The notes under the pieces are model-generated. The model saw only the letters and a list, made by a program, of their open reading frames with translations, was not told the origin of the DNA and did no database searches. A stretch of 55,594 bases of DNA, taken from Porticoccaceae bacterium. Lineage in GTDB: Bacteria > Pseudomonadota > Gammaproteobacteria > Pseudomonadales > Porticoccaceae. Position 1 is the stretch's first letter. Each line of letters opens with the position of its first letter. Where the stretch lies: assembly GCA_029246925.1 (NCBI GenBank), contig JAQWMF010000102.1, forward strand, positions 1-55,594, in the 5' to 3' direction. A program made the translations under genes and the position numbers. Below are positions 1 through 10,211 of this stretch, in pieces.

Positions 1-696
1 CTTTAGCTGTTCGGCATCAGTGATTTTATTTTTAATAATAAATGCACTCATCAGGCCGCGAGCACGTTTGGCAAAGAAGCTAATAATTTTATATTTATCG
101 CCTTTTTGGTCCATAAATACTGGCGTGATAATGTCTGCGAGAAGGTTTTTCGGCTGAACAGATTTAAAATACTCATTAGAGGCCAGATTAATCAGTACCG
201 ATTTGGGTGAGGCAGAGAGCAATTCATTGAGCTGGTTGGTAATAATTTCGCCCCAAAATTGATACAGGTTTGCGCCGCGCTGATTGGCAAATTTAGTACC
301 CATTTCCAGCCTATAGGGTTGCATTAAATCAAGCGGACGCAATAGCCCATAGAGACCAGAAAGAATGCGCAAATTATGCTGTGCCCAATTGAGTTCTTTA
401 GCACTCATATTGTCAGCGTCTAAGCCCTGATAAACATCGCCCTTAAAAGCCAGTATGGCCTGCTTGGCATTGTCTGTGGAAAAAGGTGTTTGCCAAGATT
501 GAAAGCGCTCATAATTAAGCGCGCCCAGTTTGTCGCTGAGCCCCATCAATGAACAGATATCCTGAGGAGATAGATTTTTTAACGCCTTTGACAACAACTC
601 GGAATGCTCCAAAAGCTGTGGTTGGCTATGATGTTGAATCTGTGCCGGCTGGCTATAGTCCAATTTTTTGGCGGGAGAAATAATGGTCAGCATCAT
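1..696 (-). CDS. yaaA: YaaA family peroxide stress protein (C-terminus off window)
   Basis: The minus strand is open from an ATG-ATG pair at 696/693 to the left edge, giving 232 codons of a family of about 255-260 residues, so roughly the last 25 residues lie outside. The N-terminus reads MMLTIISPAKKLDY and the centre holds the LRILSGLYGLLRPLD block, both typical of YaaA (DUF328). In E. coli, YaaA is an OxyR-regulated cytoplasmic protein that binds DNA and lowers free iron during peroxide stress. It diverges from the TRAP transporter genes across a 173-base gap. Family assignment is secure; its role here is inferred. Confidence 0.9.
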   Translation of the reverse strand, partial: MMLTIISPAKKLDYSQPAQIQHHSQPQLLEHSELLSKALKNLSPQDICSLMGLSDKLGALNYERFQSWQTPFSTDNAKQAILAFKGDVYQGLDADNMSAKELNWAQHNLRILSGLYGLLRPLDLMQPYRLEMGTKFANQRGANLYQFWGEIITNQLNELLSASPKSVLINLASNEYFKSVQPKNLLADIITPVFMDQKGDKYKIISFFAKRARGLMSAFIIKNKITDAEQLK

Positions 697-802
697 AACG
701 ACAATTGCCCTGTTTTAAGTGCATAGAATGTTCAATGTTTATTTTACTGTAAAAATATATTTTTGGCCCTATCTAAAAGACAGTCCCATTTTAAGCCCAT
801 CG

Positions 803-831
803 CAGAATAAATTTACAATGAATTTATTCTG
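803..831. promoter_or_regulatory. Perfect inverted repeat, candidate operator for the TRAP genes
   Basis: Two 11-base arms (CAGAATAAATT and AATTTATTCTG) flank a 7-base spacer and end 38 bases before the dctQ-like start codon. An A/T-rich perfect palindrome of this size with no following T tract is more like a dimeric repressor or activator site than a terminator. The cognate regulator is not identifiable in the window. Confidence 0.5.
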
Positions 832-869
832 TCTTCAGCAGATGATAAATAATCAGGTAGAATAGGCCG

Positions 870-1406
870 ATGATCGTACTCTCAAAAATTGCACAGCGAA
901 TAAACCAGTTTACACATAGGGTTGGGCAGGTTATTTCATGGCTAACACTATTGCTGGTATTTCTGGTTATGACGGTGGTGATATCCAGATATTTATTAGG
1001 TATAGGATCTATAGCCATTCAAGAGTCGGTTAGCTACGTGCACGCGATTATTTTTATGCTGGGCTTGGCCTTTACTTTGCAGCGTGGCGGACACGTGCGG
1101 GTGGATATTTTTTACCGAGAGTTTTCAGTACATCGCAAGGCATTGGTGGATTTGATTGGGGCCATGTTATTCCTTTTGCCCTTTTGCGGTTTAATTCTGT
1201 TCGGTAGCTGGGACTATGTTATGGCCAGTTGGTCCATTAAAGAAACCTCATCCGAAACTGGCGGCATAGCAGCCGTTTACCTGCTTAAAACCCTAATGAT
1301 TATTATGCCTATTACCCTTGCATTGCAGGGTATAGCGCACATTATAGAGAGCATTCTGGTGCTTAATAACGCGCACGGAAAGTCATCTTCAAAGGGAGAG
1401 TCCTAA
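870..1406 (+). CDS. dctQ: TRAP transporter small permease subunit (DctQ family)
   Basis: This 178-residue protein has four hydrophobic segments (about 25-45, 55-75, 92-115 and 138-160) and the GGHVRVDIFY signature between helices 2 and 3 that marks DctQ proteins. It forms the inner-membrane small subunit of a TRAP (tripartite, ATP-independent) sodium-coupled solute symporter. Its last base overlaps the start codon of the DctM gene, so the two are translationally coupled. No DctP/TAXI periplasmic binding protein gene lies beside it; the upstream gene is the unrelated, divergent yaaA. Substrate is unknown. Confidence 0.88.
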   Translation: MIVLSKIAQRINQFTHRVGQVISWLTLLLVFLVMTVVISRYLLGIGSIAIQESVSYVHAIIFMLGLAFTLQRGGHVRVDIFYREFSVHRKALVDLIGAMLFLLPFCGLILFGSWDYVMASWSIKETSSETGGIAAVYLLKTLMIIMPITLALQGIAHIIESILVLNNAHGKSSSKGES

Positions 1407-2779
1407 TGGTCGAGTGGATTCCCTTTATTATGTTTTTAACCGTTTGTTTGGTGCTGATGGCAGGCTATCCAGTGGCATTTTCGCTGGCAGGTACTGCATT
1501 ATTGTTTGCGCTAATGGGTATGGGCTCCGGTCATTTTGATCCGGCCTTTTTACAGGCATTACCTAATCGCTTATTTGGCATTATGCAAAATGGCACATTG
1601 ATAGCCGTGCCGCTGTTTGTACTAATGGGCATAATGCTTGAAAAATCTCGCTTAGCAGAGGATCTGCTCGGTAGTATGGCGGCTTTATTTGGCAGATTTC
1701 GCAGTGGCCTCGGTATATCTGTCGTTTTAGTAGGCGCTTTGTTGGCGGCCAGTACGGGCATTGTTGGCGCTACAGTGGTCACTATGGGTTTAATGTCATT
1801 GCCGACTATGTTGAATAGAGGGTACTCGTCTTCGCAGGCTACAGGAATTATTGCCGCCACTGGCACTTTGGGACAAATTATTCCGCCATCGATTGCTCTA
1901 GTTCTGCTGGGTGATACGCTATCCAGTGCCTATCAGCAGGCGCAGCTAAATATGGGGATTTTCACGCCAAAAACCGTCTCAATTGGTGACCTTTTTGTCG
2001 GAGCGATTGTTCCAGGATTAATCTTAGTTATTTTTTACATCAGCTATGTGGTGTTATTTGCACGTCCCAAGTTAGATATTCAGGTAGCCTCTCAGGCCAA
2101 TCATGGCGATGCACAGCTTGTTAGCGTTTTACGCAACCTACTTCCGCCAATTTGCTTGATTATTGCTGTATTAGGGTCAATTCTCGCGGGAGCGGCTACC
2201 CCCACCGAAGCGGCTGGCGTGGGGGCATTTGGCGCAATATTATTAGCGGCCCTGAAAGGGCGTTTAAATTTATCACGGTTGCGCGAGGTGGCTCAGGGCA
2301 CGGCGCAGGTAACATCAATGGTGTTTTTAATTTTGATTGGTGCGGCGGTGTTTTCGCTAGTTTTTCGCGGGTTTGGGGGCGAGGAAGTGGTTGAACAATT
2401 TTTTGCCAGCCTGCCAGGTGGCGTCATATCTGCAACAATTTTAGTGATGCTAGTTATCTTTTTACTGGGCTTTATTTTAGATTTTATTGAAATTACCTTT
2501 GTTGTTGTGCCGATTATCGGGCCAGTTCTTTTGGCGATGGGGCTGGATCCAATATGGTTAGGCGTGATGATTGCTATTAATTTACAGACATCATTTTTGA
2601 CCCCACCTTTTGGCTTTGCATTGTTCTACTTACGAGGCGTGGCACCGGATTCGGTAGAAACATCCGCAATGTATCGCGGTGTTGTTCCGTTTATTTTTAT
2701 GCAGATAGTGCTGATGATACTTCTGGCCATTTGGCCACAGATTGCAACATGGCTTCCAAGTATAGTTTACGGCCGCTAA
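1406..2779 (+). CDS. dctM: TRAP transporter large permease subunit (DctM family)
   Basis: The 457-residue, very hydrophobic protein has about 12 predicted membrane segments and the conserved blocks of the DctM family, including GIVGATVVTMG near residues 117-127 and the SFLTPPFGFALFYLRG block near residue 397. It is the ion-coupled translocation subunit that works with DctQ and a periplasmic binding protein. Length is slightly above the usual 425-435 because of a longer loop around residues 165-190 and a longer middle region. It ends 13 bases before a convergent hydrolase gene. The binding-protein partner must be elsewhere. Confidence 0.9.
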   Translation: MVEWIPFIMFLTVCLVLMAGYPVAFSLAGTALLFALMGMGSGHFDPAFLQALPNRLFGIMQNGTLIAVPLFVLMGIMLEKSRLAEDLLGSMAALFGRFRSGLGISVVLVGALLAASTGIVGATVVTMGLMSLPTMLNRGYSSSQATGIIAATGTLGQIIPPSIALVLLGDTLSSAYQQAQLNMGIFTPKTVSIGDLFVGAIVPGLILVIFYISYVVLFARPKLDIQVASQANHGDAQLVSVLRNLLPPICLIIAVLGSILAGAATPTEAAGVGAFGAILLAALKGRLNLSRLREVAQGTAQVTSMVFLILIGAAVFSLVFRGFGGEEVVEQFFASLPGGVISATILVMLVIFLLGFILDFIEITFVVVPIIGPVLLAMGLDPIWLGVMIAINLQTSFLTPPFGFALFYLRGVAPDSVETSAMYRGVVPFIFMQIVLMILLAIWPQIATWLPSIVYGR

Positions 2780-2792
2780 TTAATGGGGATCT

Positions 2793-3737
2793 TTATAATT
2801 CTATTGCATCAAAAATCTGGCTCCGAATATCCTTAGTCTCATTAGCCATATGATGATATGCCTCATTAATAAGGTTTAACCGCATATTCGGCAACTTTTC
2901 TTTAAATACCCTAAGATTATATTTCCAATCTAGAGTTGTATCCTCGGTGCCCTGAATAATATTGACAGGAAAATCATTGCCATTGAAGGTTTCAAATTGT
3001 TGCACCCATTTATCGGCGGCCTCAAACCATGGTATAGGCATTGTCTTTGGCTGAAAAATATCTTTCTCGCGAATAAATGTTAAAAATTCTGAATCATGGG
3101 AGCTGTTGCCAAAGTGCCGTTTCAGCGATTTTCTAAAGAGCTTTATAAATGGCAATATGTGTCGATTAAGCCACCACCCTTTAGGGTGAAGAAGGGGGGC
3201 TAGCAGGTTTAGGGATTTGAATGGGTAATCTTCTTTAGCCTGATGGTCTAGAAGGTGCTTGAGCAGAATAGCGCCGCCTGTACTTTGCCCTAGACCATGG
3301 AATGGGGCGGTAAACTGTTTTTGGCAGAGATCAAGAATCGCTTGTAGCGCTAAGGTGTAGTCTGCAAAATTACCAATAAAAGCCTGCTCTCCGTCCGATA
3401 ACCCAAGCCCGGGCAAGTCAAAACAGACCACGGTTAAATTCTGGCGTATTAGATGCTCGATTAAGTGGCGATATAAGCCCAAATTATCCAAGTAACCGTG
3501 AACGATAATCGCAGTTCCCTCTGCTTTAGGGGGCTGCCAAGCGGCGCTAAAAATTGATTGCTGGCTAACCTCTATTTTTCCGCAGTAGAAGCTCAGTTCA
3601 GCGCTAGGTTGTGGCAATTTATACAGTGATAGGTATGAATCTAACCAGTCAATGCGTGATGATCGGTCAGTGATTTTGCCAAACACAGGAAGACTTTCTT
3701 TGATCTGCGGCACAGAATTAAGGTCTAGCTTGGGCAT
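2793..3737 (-). CDS. Alpha/beta hydrolase, lysophospholipase-like
   Basis: The 314-residue protein has the oxyanion block IIVHGYLDN (about 77-85), a GLGQSTGG nucleophile elbow with Ser152 in the GxSxG motif, and a His in NEAYHHMAN near residue 301. This matches the serine aminopeptidase S33/Hydrolase_4 group that includes monoacylglycerol lipases and lysophospholipase L2. There is no signal peptide, so it is probably cytoplasmic. The gene stands alone, convergent with dctM. The substrate cannot be told from sequence; an esterase or lysophospholipase activity is inferred from the family. Confidence 0.75.
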   Translation of the reverse strand: MPKLDLNSVPQIKESLPVFGKITDRSSRIDWLDSYLSLYKLPQPSAELSFYCGKIEVSQQSIFSAAWQPPKAEGTAIIVHGYLDNLGLYRHLIEHLIRQNLTVVCFDLPGLGLSDGEQAFIGNFADYTLALQAILDLCQKQFTAPFHGLGQSTGGAILLKHLLDHQAKEDYPFKSLNLLAPLLHPKGWWLNRHILPFIKLFRKSLKRHFGNSSHDSEFLTFIREKDIFQPKTMPIPWFEAADKWVQQFETFNGNDFPVNIIQGTEDTTLDWKYNLRVFKEKLPNMRLNLINEAYHHMANETKDIRSQIFDAIEL

Positions 3738-3874
3738 GCTTTTCCCTGTTTGGCGGTCATTGATTATATTCTTTTATTAAGACTTATAATCTCACAGCCA
3801 CGGTCAAAAGCAAGACTTTAGGGCTTGGTCATAACAAACAGTGGGTAATCTTGGTGCCTATGCCGGCAATAAAA

Positions 3875-4279
3875 TCACTCAGTAGATAGAGAAATATTGT
3901 ATACGCCTGCTTCTCTAGCCTGATCAGAAATCATGACAAAGACTTCAGTTTTTGCTTTGGGGTGAGAATTAATCACCACCTTAGCTTCAGGTTTTTCTGC
4001 GTGCAAGCGTTCCACATTGGCACGTACAGAGCGGATATCAACGCGACGACCTTCAAGCATAATCTCATTGCTTTCAGAAACGTGGAAAACAATATTGGTA
4101 TTCTGTGAGTCGGGCGGTGGTTGGTCTGTGGTTGGCGGACGATCGACATTAAGGCCAGTTTCATTGACGAAAGAGGCAGTTACAATAAAGAAAATTAGCA
4201 TAATAAACACCACATCCAACATGGGTGTTAGATCAATTTGAGAATCATCTTCTCCTTTGCGTCTTTTTCCTAAAGCCAT
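3875..4279 (-). CDS. exbD: ExbD/TolR family biopolymer transport protein
   Basis: The 134-residue protein starts with a short basic cytoplasmic tail, then DLTPMLDVVFIMLIFFIVT around residues 16-34. This is the single transmembrane helix with the conserved proton-path Asp of ExbD/TolR. A Pro-rich linker and a periplasmic domain follow. ExbD works with ExbB and TonB to power outer-membrane uptake. Here no exbB or tonB gene is next to it: upstream is mutM on the opposite strand and downstream, 137 bases away, is the hydrolase. It may pair with an ExbB encoded elsewhere. Confidence 0.85.
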   Translation of the reverse strand: MALGKRRKGEDDSQIDLTPMLDVVFIMLIFFIVTASFVNETGLNVDRPPTTDQPPPDSQNTNIVFHVSESNEIMLEGRRVDIRSVRANVERLHAEKPEAKVVINSHPKAKTEVFVMISDQAREAGVYNISLSTE

Positions 4280-4437
4280 GTTTATTCAAGCCTCTATCAG
4301 TCGGTCTTTTACACTGCTGAGGATTCTACTGTAATTTAAGAAAATTACTAGTGATTCCTTTATGATAGACGCTGAGTTTCTATGCTACTCTTGCCATTCC
4401 AATAACAACAGTATGTCTTCAGTGATAAGTTATACGT

Positions 4438-5735
<1,298 letters not shown>

Positions 5736-5762
5736 CTACTAGCTAAAATTAGGATCAGCATC

Positions 5763-6362
5763 TTACTTAATTACATCGCTTTGCTCAACGTATGTAAAAA
5801 GGCAAAATCGAACGTTGCCAGCGGTTTTATCTTTTAACAATTGCCAGCTTGAGGGCATGCATTGAGCCTCAGTAAGAGGTAGTTCACAGTAAATCAGGGC
5901 ATTGGAGGCCAGCCGATTACCCTCAGTTAACAGCTGGGCTATCTGTTTATGCATCCCCTGATTGAATGGCGGGTCTAGAAATACTACATCATATTTCTCG
6001 CCAGAATGCATGTCACGTAAAAACTGTCTGGTATCTATCGGAATAATATTCAGTCCATCTGCACTAAGCTTAGTTTTATTAGTCGTTAATTGTGAAATGG
6101 CAGTGCGGTTGTTCTCCAATGCAGTGCAGTATCTAGCGCCTCTAGAAAGCGCCTCAAAGCAAAGAGCCCCAGAGCCAGCAAATAGATCGAGACATCGGGC
6201 GCCCTCAATCTGCGGCGCTAGCCAGTTAAACAAAGTCTCTCTAATTCGACTGCCAGTTGGGCGCAATCCATCGGCTGCTTCGAACTTTAGCTGTCGGCTT
6301 CGCCATTTACCGCCAATAATTCGCACAGTCTCTGATGGTAGTGTAGATATTTTTCTTGCCAA
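5763..6362 (-). CDS. rsmD: 16S rRNA (guanine-966-N2)-methyltransferase RsmD
   Basis: The 199-residue protein has RIIGGKWRSRQL near residue 14, the SAM-binding LDLFAGSGALCFEALSRG block at about 59-76 and the catalytic DPPF motif near residue 130. It methylates G966 of 16S rRNA. The start appears to be a TTG at 6362, preceded by GGGAG with a 10-base gap; no ATG lies nearby in frame. It is divergent from ftsY and probably co-transcribed with coaD. A slightly different start cannot be excluded. Confidence 0.93.
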   Translation of the reverse strand: MARKISTLPSETVRIIGGKWRSRQLKFEAADGLRPTGSRIRETLFNWLAPQIEGARCLDLFAGSGALCFEALSRGARYCTALENNRTAISQLTTNKTKLSADGLNIIPIDTRQFLRDMHSGEKYDVVFLDPPFNQGMHKQIAQLLTEGNRLASNALIYCELPLTEAQCMPSSWQLLKDKTAGNVRFCLFTYVEQSDVIK

Positions 6363-6390
6363 TGGAAAGCTGCTCCCAGTGTAATAATTA

Positions 6391-6408
6391 AGCCCATTTT
6401 TATGGGCT
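6391..6408. other. Small hairpin between rsmD and ftsY
   Basis: The arms AGCCCAT and ATGGGCT with a TTTT loop lie in the 124-base divergent gap. There is no T tract after the stem in either direction, so it is not an obvious terminator. It could be an operator or a 5' leader hairpin of rsmD. Confidence 0.3.
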
Positions 6409-6486
6409 AGCCGTCAGGGATAGGATACACTAGAAACCATCAACTCTGTAAACCAACCTTTTTTGTAACTGGAGTTTTTTTATTTA

Positions 6487-7524
6487 ATGCAGCAGTCAGA
6501 GAAAAAATCTTTTTTTGATCGGTTTAAGCGAAATAATTCTGAAGCAGAGGGCAACAAGCACTCTGAATTGGCGACTGAGAAGGATTCTGCCAATAAAACA
6601 ACAACCCAGAATTTTATGGGGCGGATGCGCAAGGCGCTCGCGCGCACTAGCAGCGGTTTTGGGGGTCTGTTTCTCGGTAAAAAAGTTATTGATACAGAAA
6701 TTTTAGAAGAGTTAGAAACCCTGCTTCTGGTTGCGGATGTAGGCATTGAAGTTACAGATTCCATCATTAAAGAGCTGACCGAGCAGGTGAATCGAAAACA
6801 GCTTCAAGATGGAGCAGCCCTTCATTCGGCGCTTAAAACATTATTGCACGCCAAGTTACAGCCATGTGAAATGCCTTTGTTACCAGAGTCAGAAAATGCA
6901 CCCTATGTCATATTGGTTGTTGGGGTAAATGGTGTAGGTAAAACAACCACAATTGGAAAAATAGCCAATCGCCTAAAGCAACAGGGCAAATCAGTGTTGC
7001 TCGGTGCAGGGGATACTTTTAGAGCGGCGGCCGTGGAGCAGCTTCAAGTCTGGGGTGAGCGCAATCAGGTGCCAGTCGTAGCCCAGCATACGGGTGCCGA
7101 TAGCGCGTCAGTTATATTTGATGCAGTTCAGGCGGCTAAGAGTCGCGGCATTGATGTGGTAATAGCAGATACGGCGGGGAGGTTGCATAACAAAAGCAAC
7201 TTGATGGAAGAATTGGAAAAGGTAAAACGTGTAGCGGGTAAGCTAGATAGCGAAGCTCCTCACGAAGTTTTGCTAGTATTGGATGCAGGTACGGGACAAA
7301 ATGCAGTCGTTCAAATGACACAGTTTAATCAATCGGTTGGCGTTTCTGGTATAGCCTTAACCAAGCTAGATGGCACCGCAAAAGGCGGGGTTATTTTTGC
7401 GCTTGCCGAACAGTTCGCAATACCTATTCGATATATAGGCGTAGGTGAGGGCCAAGACGATCTGCAATCCTTTGTCGCCAGTGATTTTATTGAGGCGCTA
7501 ATGGGGTCTGAGCATGGTGACTAA
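6487..7524 (+). CDS. ftsY: Signal recognition particle receptor FtsY
   Basis: The 345-residue SRP GTPase has a short charged A domain (1-40), an N domain and the G domain with the P-loop VGVNGVGKTTTIGKIA, DTFRAAAVEQL, DTAGRL and TKLDGTAKGG. It docks SRP-ribosome complexes to SecYEG at the inner membrane. The acidic A domain is much shorter than in E. coli, which is normal in many gammaproteobacteria. It is followed after three bases by ftsE and then ftsX, the standard ftsYEX operon. Confidence 0.97.
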   Translation: MQQSEKKSFFDRFKRNNSEAEGNKHSELATEKDSANKTTTQNFMGRMRKALARTSSGFGGLFLGKKVIDTEILEELETLLLVADVGIEVTDSIIKELTEQVNRKQLQDGAALHSALKTLLHAKLQPCEMPLLPESENAPYVILVVGVNGVGKTTTIGKIANRLKQQGKSVLLGAGDTFRAAAVEQLQVWGERNQVPVVAQHTGADSASVIFDAVQAAKSRGIDVVIADTAGRLHNKSNLMEELEKVKRVAGKLDSEAPHEVLLVLDAGTGQNAVVQMTQFNQSVGVSGIALTKLDGTAKGGVIFALAEQFAIPIRYIGVGEGQDDLQSFVASDFIEALMGSEHGD

Positions 7525-7527
7525 GCG

Positions 7528-8208
7528 ATGATTCATTTTGATAATCTGAGCAAGCGCTACCCAGGGGGGTTTGAGGCGCTAAAGGGTATCAATTTGCATG
7601 TAGATGCTGGAGAACTGGCTTTCTTAACTGGGCATTCTGGCGCGGGAAAAAGCAGCTTGCTAAAGCTTTTAATGTTACTTGAGCGCCCTAGCTCGGGGGC
7701 GCTATTGATTAACGGAAAAAATATTAACCGCCTAGCGGACAACAAAATTCCTAGTTACCGCCGTCAGTTGGGGGTTGTTTTCCAAGATCATCAGTTATTA
7801 ATGGATCGCAGTGTTTTCGATAACGTAGCCTTGCCGCTTCAAGTAGCGGGGCAGCCGCGGAAAGAAATCGGGCGCCGCGTTCGGGCTGCACTCGATGGGG
7901 TAGGCCTGCTGTCCAAAGAAAAGCACAGTCCAATGATGCTTTCTGGGGGGGAGCAACAGCGAGTAGGTATTGCAAGAGCAGTGGTGCATAAGCCAAGAAT
8001 ACTGCTAGCCGATGAGCCAACGGGTAATTTAGATCCTGCGCTATCGGCTGAAATTATGGCGCTATTTAGGCGTTTTCAAGATGTCGGCGTTACAGTATTA
8101 ATTGCAAGCCATGATATTGATCTTATCAATCGAATGAATTGCAGAATTATTCGTCTTGAGCAGGGGATGGTGGCTGACGATGGAGGCGCTTATGGCCCCG
8201 TCAGTTAA
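7528..8208 (+). CDS. ftsE: Cell division ATP-binding protein FtsE
   Basis: The 226-residue ABC ATPase has Walker A GHSGAGKSS (about 36-44), the Q-loop VVFQDHQLL, the signature LSGGEQQRVGIARA near 138-151 and Walker B ILLADEPTGNLD. With FtsX it forms a divisome complex that activates periplasmic murein hydrolases through EnvC-type partners. It sits between ftsY (3-base gap) and ftsX, whose best start lies inside the end of ftsE. Confidence 0.96.
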   Translation: MIHFDNLSKRYPGGFEALKGINLHVDAGELAFLTGHSGAGKSSLLKLLMLLERPSSGALLINGKNINRLADNKIPSYRRQLGVVFQDHQLLMDRSVFDNVALPLQVAGQPRKEIGRRVRAALDGVGLLSKEKHSPMMLSGGEQQRVGIARAVVHKPRILLADEPTGNLDPALSAEIMALFRRFQDVGVTVLIASHDIDLINRMNCRIIRLEQGMVADDGGAYGPVS

Positions 8209-9178
8209 AAGTAAGTTGCGCCGTGGCGCCGTGGGGTCAAGGATTGGTTTTTTCGGTCGATTAAGAGCCGCTGCGGGCCATCACTCCCATACTTTTCAAG
8301 ATAGTCTGTTAAGGCTGTGCAAAGAGCCGCTGCAAACGCTAATGACCACTACAGCAATTGCTATTGCGCTGTCTCTTCCGGCGACGCTGTTTGTAACAGT
8401 GGACAACGCACGTCAATTTGAAAGTAGTTTTGAGTCCTTCTCTCAGATCACTGCTTACGTAGAAAATGATGCGAGCGCAAGACAGATAGCGAATATTGAA
8501 AATCAGCTAGAAGCAATGACAGAAGTGGCCTCGGTGGTTTATATCTCACCTGATCAAGCCTTGCAGGAATTTATACAGGGCTCTGGTTTTGGCTCGGCAC
8601 TTGAGCACTTAGCGGCCAATCCATTGCCCCCAGTATTTATTATCGAGCCTAAAGAGAAGTCGCCAGCAGAGGCAGGTCAAGCGCAACAGTTAGTGTCTAA
8701 AATAAATAAGGTTGCTCAGATTGAGGATGCGCAAATTGATATGCTATGGCTTCAGCGCCTGCGAAGTTTGACCCAAATGGGGCAAAAGATTGTGCTGGCT
8801 TTGGGTGCTGCGCTTGGTTTGGGCGTGTTAGTGATTATAGGCAATAGTATTCGGCTGGCGATTCACAACCGCCGAGAAGAAATTATCGTAGTGAAGCTGG
8901 TTGGTGGCACCGATGCTTATGTAAGAAGGCCCTTTTTGTATTCAGGCCTACTAATGGGCCTGCTGGGCGCCTTAGGCGCTTCATTTATACTCGTGATTGG
9001 CTTCTGGTGGCTCGGCGGTTCAGTGGTCCAGATAAGCGAGCTTTATAATAGCCAGTATCGACTGCAGGGCCCCGGTTTCCAAGGCTGTCTAACACTGGTT
9101 GCTATAGGTTCTGGTCTTGGATTGTCAGGATCTTGGCTGGCGGTGGGCAGGCATTTAAAAGATATAAAACCAAGGTAA
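8192..9178 (+). CDS. ftsX: Cell division permease-like protein FtsX
   Basis: The protein has a cytoplasmic N-terminus, a first membrane helix (TTTAIAIALSLPATLFVTV), a large periplasmic domain and three C-terminal helices including the FtsX core block NRREEIIVVKLVGG. I chose the ATG at 8192 because GGAGG lies at 8182-8186 with five bases between. The reading frame is open further upstream to a TTG at 8156, but that start has poorer support. The overlap with ftsE is 17 bases, so the two are translationally coupled. Product length is 328 residues. Confidence 0.94.
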   Translation: MAPSVKSKLRRGAVGSRIGFFGRLRAAAGHHSHTFQDSLLRLCKEPLQTLMTTTAIAIALSLPATLFVTVDNARQFESSFESFSQITAYVENDASARQIANIENQLEAMTEVASVVYISPDQALQEFIQGSGFGSALEHLAANPLPPVFIIEPKEKSPAEAGQAQQLVSKINKVAQIEDAQIDMLWLQRLRSLTQMGQKIVLALGAALGLGVLVIIGNSIRLAIHNRREEIIVVKLVGGTDAYVRRPFLYSGLLMGLLGALGASFILVIGFWWLGGSVVQISELYNSQYRLQGPGFQGCLTLVAIGSGLGLSGSWLAVGRHLKDIKPR

Positions 9179-9256
9179 AAATATAGTCGCAATAGTTAAG
9201 CGTTAGTTTCGGATGTACTTGAATTTTGCTTAATTAGGTACTATTAATAAAATATT

Positions 9257-9264
9257 GCTATAAT
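9257..9264 (+). promoter_or_regulatory. Extended -10 promoter candidate for rpoH
   Basis: A perfect TATAAT (9259-9264) is preceded by TG one base earlier (TGCTATAAT), an extended -10 element, 28 bases before the rpoH start codon. No good -35 hexamer lies at the usual distance, as is common for extended -10 promoters. The 114-base gap after ftsX supports an independent rpoH transcript. Confidence 0.5.
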
Positions 9265-9292
9265 GGGCGGCTGAGACAAGAGAAATTTTAGT

Positions 9293-10150
9293 ATGAGCAA
9301 CTCCCTTCAAACAATGGATTGGATGAGTCCTGGCGCTAACCTGAATGCTTACATTCAGGGCGCTGCCTCTGTGCCTATTCTAACCTTGGATGAAGAGCGC
9401 TTCCTTGGTGAAGCCCTTTATTATCAAGATGATCTTGATGCCGCGCGACGACTCGTTATGGCGCATCTACGTTTTGTAGTGCACATTGCCCGTTCCTACA
9501 ACGGCTATGGCTTGCCGTTGGGTGATTTGATTCAGGAGGGCAACGTTGGGTTAATGAAGGCGGTTAAGCGTTTTAATCCAGAGAAAGGGGCGCGGTTGGT
9601 TTCCTTTGCTGTTCATTGGATCAAAGCCGAAATACATGAATTTATTCTTCGTAACTGGCGAATTGTTAAGGTTGCTACCACTAAGTCCCAGCGCAAACTA
9701 TTCTTCAATCTGCGCAGTGCTAAAAAGCAGTTGCAATGGCTTTCTGCCGATGAAGCGCAAGCGGTTGCCGATGATTTGGGTGTAGACGTCAAAGATGTGA
9801 TGGAAATGGAGATGCGTCTTTCAGCGCATGATGCCTGTTTTGACGCGCCAGATGACGACGACGATGACAACAAAACTGCTTATGCGCCAGCGCTGTACCT
9901 TGAAGATAAGAGCGCAGATCCAGCTGAGCAGGTGGAAAGCCAAGATTATGAAGCGGATAATAACGCGCGACTTGGTCAAGCAGTCGAAGCGTTAGATCAG
10001 CGTAGCCAAGATATTCTTCAGCGTCGTTGGCTAGATGATCAAAAGGCGACGCTGCATCAGCTAGCTGATGAATACGGTGTTTCAGCGGAAAGAATTCGGC
10101 AGCTTGAAAAAAATGCGATGACAAAAGTTCGTGCTGCAATGGAAGCCTAA
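9293..10150 (+). CDS. rpoH: RNA polymerase heat-shock sigma factor RpoH (sigma-32)
   Basis: The 285-residue sigma-70 family factor has region 2 ([19 protein letters not shown]), the diagnostic RpoH box ([10 protein letters not shown], near residue 127) and a region 4 helix-turn-helix ([16 protein letters not shown]). The RpoH box separates it from RpoD and RpoS. It directs transcription of chaperone and protease genes. An unusual run of Asp residues (DDDDDD near 183-188) sits in the linker between regions 3 and 4. It follows ftsX, as in Pseudomonas and E. coli, and ends at an intrinsic terminator. Confidence 0.97.
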   Translation: MSNSLQTMDWMSPGANLNAYIQGAASVPILTLDEERFLGEALYYQDDLDAARRLVMAHLRFVVHIARSYNGYGLPLGDLIQEGNVGLMKAVKRFNPEKGARLVSFAVHWIKAEIHEFILRNWRIVKVATTKSQRKLFFNLRSAKKQLQWLSADEAQAVADDLGVDVKDVMEMEMRLSAHDACFDAPDDDDDDNKTAYAPALYLEDKSADPAEQVESQDYEADNNARLGQAVEALDQRSQDILQRRWLDDQKATLHQLADEYGVSAERIRQLEKNAMTKVRAAMEA

Positions 10151-10168
10151 TCTATAGAGAGAATTTGC

Positions 10169-10205
10169 AAACCGCACAGTCCAGATTTAACCGTGCGGTT
10201 TTTTT
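10169..10205 (+). terminator. Intrinsic terminator after rpoH
   Basis: A nine-base stem (AAACCGCAC with GTGCGGTTT) and a 15-base loop run into a T tract at 10199-10205, 19 bases after the rpoH stop codon. This is a clear Rho-independent terminator on the plus strand. Confidence 0.9.
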
Positions 10206-10211
10206 ACGCCT

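Noticed and set aside
824-1018. 64-codon minus-strand frame over the dctQ start
   Set aside because: It overlaps the dctQ-like coding region and the upstream palindrome and has no ribosome-binding site.
8156-8191. TTG start for ftsX with a 53-base overlap into ftsE
   Set aside because: GGAGG five bases before the ATG at 8192 gives a far better initiation site.
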